The translations under genes and the position numbers were made by a program. Positions 4,169 to 5,483 of a stretch of 5,483 bases of DNA are shown here, one piece after another. The notes under the pieces are model-generated. The model worked only from the letters and a program-made list of their open reading frames with translations, made no database searches and was not told the DNA's origin. The stretch comes from Acidobacteriota bacterium. GTDB lineage: Bacteria; Acidobacteriota; Terriglobia; Terriglobales; Acidobacteriaceae. The stretch lies in NCBI GenBank assembly GCA_003224785.1, contig QHZV01000038.1, positions 1-5,483 on the forward strand, read 5' to 3'. Position 1 is the stretch's first letter, and the number at the start of each line of letters is the position of its first letter.

Positions 4169-5483
4169 ATGCAGCACACTTCCGCGCGAGTCTTGGAGTT
4201 CGACGCCCTGCGCGACCTCTTGGCCGGATACGCTTCGTCAGAACTCGGCCGCAGCAAAGCTTCTGCTCTCGCGCCATCACGCGATCTCGCCTGGATCGTA
4301 AACCAACAGCAACTCACCGCCGAAATCCGCGAGTTCCGGCGGGTGGGCGGACATTTTGAGTTTTCCGGGTTGGCTGACATTTCGGAGCTACTCGAGAAAT
4401 CTCGCATCTCCGGTGCCGCCCTGGAAACAATGGAAATTCGCGACGTAATCCTGCTAGTAGATCGCGCAGCCGAATGGCGGGAAATTGCATTGAAACCTCC
4501 GCAAGCAATGAAGCAGGATTGGACCGCAGTGCGACATCTTTCCGGCGGAATCGCAGACTTCACTGAGTTCCTGCGCGGATTCCGCAACAAAATCCTTCCC
4601 GACGGTACTCTCGACGACAAGGCTTCTCCGGCGCTCGCCGGCATTCGTCGCGAAATTGAAAAACAGCGGCGCGCGATCCAGCAGTCATTGCAGGGTCTCT
4701 TGCGGCGGTTGTCCGAAGGCGACGCGTTGCAGGAAGACGTCGTCACCATTCGCGGCGAACGCTTCGTCATTCCGGTAAAGACCGAGCACAAGCGCCGCGT
4801 ACCGGGAGTCGTACACAGCGCAAGTTCCAGCGGCCAGACCGTGTTTGTAGAACCGCTTGAAACTATTGAGCAGAACAATGAATTGGTGCGCCTGCTGGAA
4901 GATGAACTCGTTGAGATCCATCGAATTCTGCTGCAGATGACATCGCGGATCGGCGAGCGCTCCCATGAAATCATCCAAGCGCTAGACGTCCTGAGCGAAC
5001 TCGAACTTCAATTCGCCAAAGCGCGATTCGCGGAAGATTACAACTGTGTGGCACCGATTATTGCTGAGCCCGCCCAGCCAGAGACGGAGGGTGCCCCATC
5101 ATTGTCGCGATCTTCGCGACCGCATGGGGATGTTGACCTTCCTGCCGCCACATTAATCCTGCGCGACGCCCGCCATCCTCTATTGGAGCGCAATCTCAAA
5201 TCAAAAGCGGCCACAGTTGTTCCAGTCACAATCGAATTCGAAGGCGATCAGCGCGAACTCATCATCACCGGCCCAAACACCGGAGGGAAAACGGTAGGCT
5301 TGAAAAGCGTGGGCCTTCTGGCGCTAATGGCGCAAGCCGGAATTCCCGTGCCAGCCACTCGGATGGAGATGCCAATCTTCGACTCAGTGCTCGCCGACAT
5401 CGGCGATTATCAATCCATCGAGCAGAATCTTTCAACGTTTTCGGCGCATGTCACCAACATTGATTTCATTTCGCGAACGGCAA
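4169..5483 (+). CDS. mutS2: Endonuclease MutS2, N-terminal part (cut by window end)
   Basis: MutS2 is a MutS-like ABC ATPase lacking the mismatch-recognition domain. Family members suppress homologous recombination and, in Bacillus, split collided ribosomes. The 438 codons seen cover a helical core with charged helices (about 150-285) and the motifs VTIRGERFVIPVK (192-204), HSASSSGQTVFVEP (216-229) and DARHPLLE (333-340). The Walker A motif TGPNTGGKT (367-375, K374) is followed by DIGDYQSIEQNLSTFSAH (410-427). Walker B and the C-terminal Smr domain would lie beyond the window (usual length about 780-800). The family more often has DIGDEQS where this has DIGDYQS. Compared with B. subtilis MutS2, about 25 extra residues separate the core from the ATPase domain (about 300-325). 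The start may be ATG 4169 or the in-frame GTG 4160; an in-frame TAA at 4148-4150 excludes anything further upstream. ATG gives the usual short lead-in to LEFDAL. No Shine-Dalgarno at normal spacing is seen for ATG. Confidence 0.93.
   Translation, partial: MQHTSARVLEFDALRDLLAGYASSELGRSKASALAPSRDLAWIVNQQQLTAEIREFRRVGGHFEFSGLADISELLEKSRISGAALETMEIRDVILLVDRAAEWREIALKPPQAMKQDWTAVRHLSGGIADFTEFLRGFRNKILPDGTLDDKASPALAGIRREIEKQRRAIQQSLQGLLRRLSEGDALQEDVVTIRGERFVIPVKTEHKRRVPGVVHSASSSGQTVFVEPLETIEQNNELVRLLEDELVEIHRILLQMTSRIGERSHEIIQALDVLSELELQFAKARFAEDYNCVAPIIAEPAQPETEGAPSLSRSSRPHGDVDLPAATLILRDARHPLLERNLKSKAATVVPVTIEFEGDQRELIITGPNTGGKTVGLKSVGLLALMAQAGIPVPATRMEMPIFDSVLADIGDYQSIEQNLSTFSAHVTNIDFISRTA
5094..5129. 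repeat. Small palindromic element inside mutS2
   Basis: The inner stem GTCGCGA (5104-5110) and TCGCGAC (5114-5120) pairs perfectly around a 3-base loop. The outer stem CCCCAT (5094-5099) and ATGGGG (5124-5129) continues it after small internal mismatches of 4 and 3 bases. The whole 36 bp is a nested hairpin. It lies inside the extra linker of MutS2 and is read in frame as part of EGAPSLSRSSRPHGD. It resembles GTGCCCCAT...ATGGGG-type palindromic repeats that I recall from acidobacterial genomes, but this has not been searched. Confidence 0.6.

Noticed and set aside
4147..4974. 275-codon open frame on the minus strand
   Set aside because: It is antisense to mutS2, is Ser/Arg-rich with low-complexity composition typical of shadow frames, and has no recognisable domain.
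1..5483. A new defence, mobile or biosynthetic system
   Set aside because: All six genes belong to known families with separate roles, and no cluster of unknown genes, integrase, transposase or repeat array is present.

Overview
The window is about 5.5 kb of moderately GC-rich bacterial chromosome with six protein genes, two of them cut by the window edges. All are ordinary housekeeping or accessory genes. There are no RNA genes, transposases, CRISPR arrays or phage genes. The mix (AlaA-type aminotransferase, CpsB/YwqE-type PHP phosphatase, zinc-free quinone oxidoreductase, HemB, MutS2) and the style of the proteins resemble Acidobacteriota (Terriglobia/Koribacter-like). That placement is from memory of the families, not from a search, and is only moderately certain.

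Layout: (1) 1-392 (+), C-terminal part of an alanine-type aminotransferase. (2) 393-594, a spacer holding a long bulged inverted repeat and the promoter of the next gene. (3) 595-1311 (+), CpsB-family tyrosine-protein phosphatase with a GTG start. (4) 1312-1443, a spacer with four tandem 7-bp repeats directly upstream of a promoter. (5) 1444-2430 (+), quinone oxidoreductase of the MDR superfamily. (6) 2463-2894 (-), a stand-alone receiver domain that appears to have lost its phosphoacceptor Asp; it is convergent with gene 5. (7) 2976-4061 (-), hemB, porphobilinogen synthase. (8) 4062-4159, a divergent promoter region of about 100 bp with a symmetric inverted repeat. (9) 4169 to the end (+), mutS2, cut in its ATPase domain.

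The genes do not form one pathway. HemB belongs to tetrapyrrole synthesis, MutS2 to recombination control or ribosome rescue, CpsB to control of exopolysaccharide export, and the aminotransferase to alanine/glutamate exchange. No new multigene system is visible.

Two themes recur and deserve a second look. First, four of the five visible gene starts have a -10-like hexamer only 6-8 bp before the start codon and no clear Shine-Dalgarno sequence. Three of these have a full extended -10 beginning TGC. This suggests leaderless transcripts. Second, three proteins (MutS2, HemB, the quinone oxidoreductase) carry in-frame extra segments relative to their families. The MutS2 one coincides with a strong DNA palindrome, like a small palindromic element inserted into a coding region.
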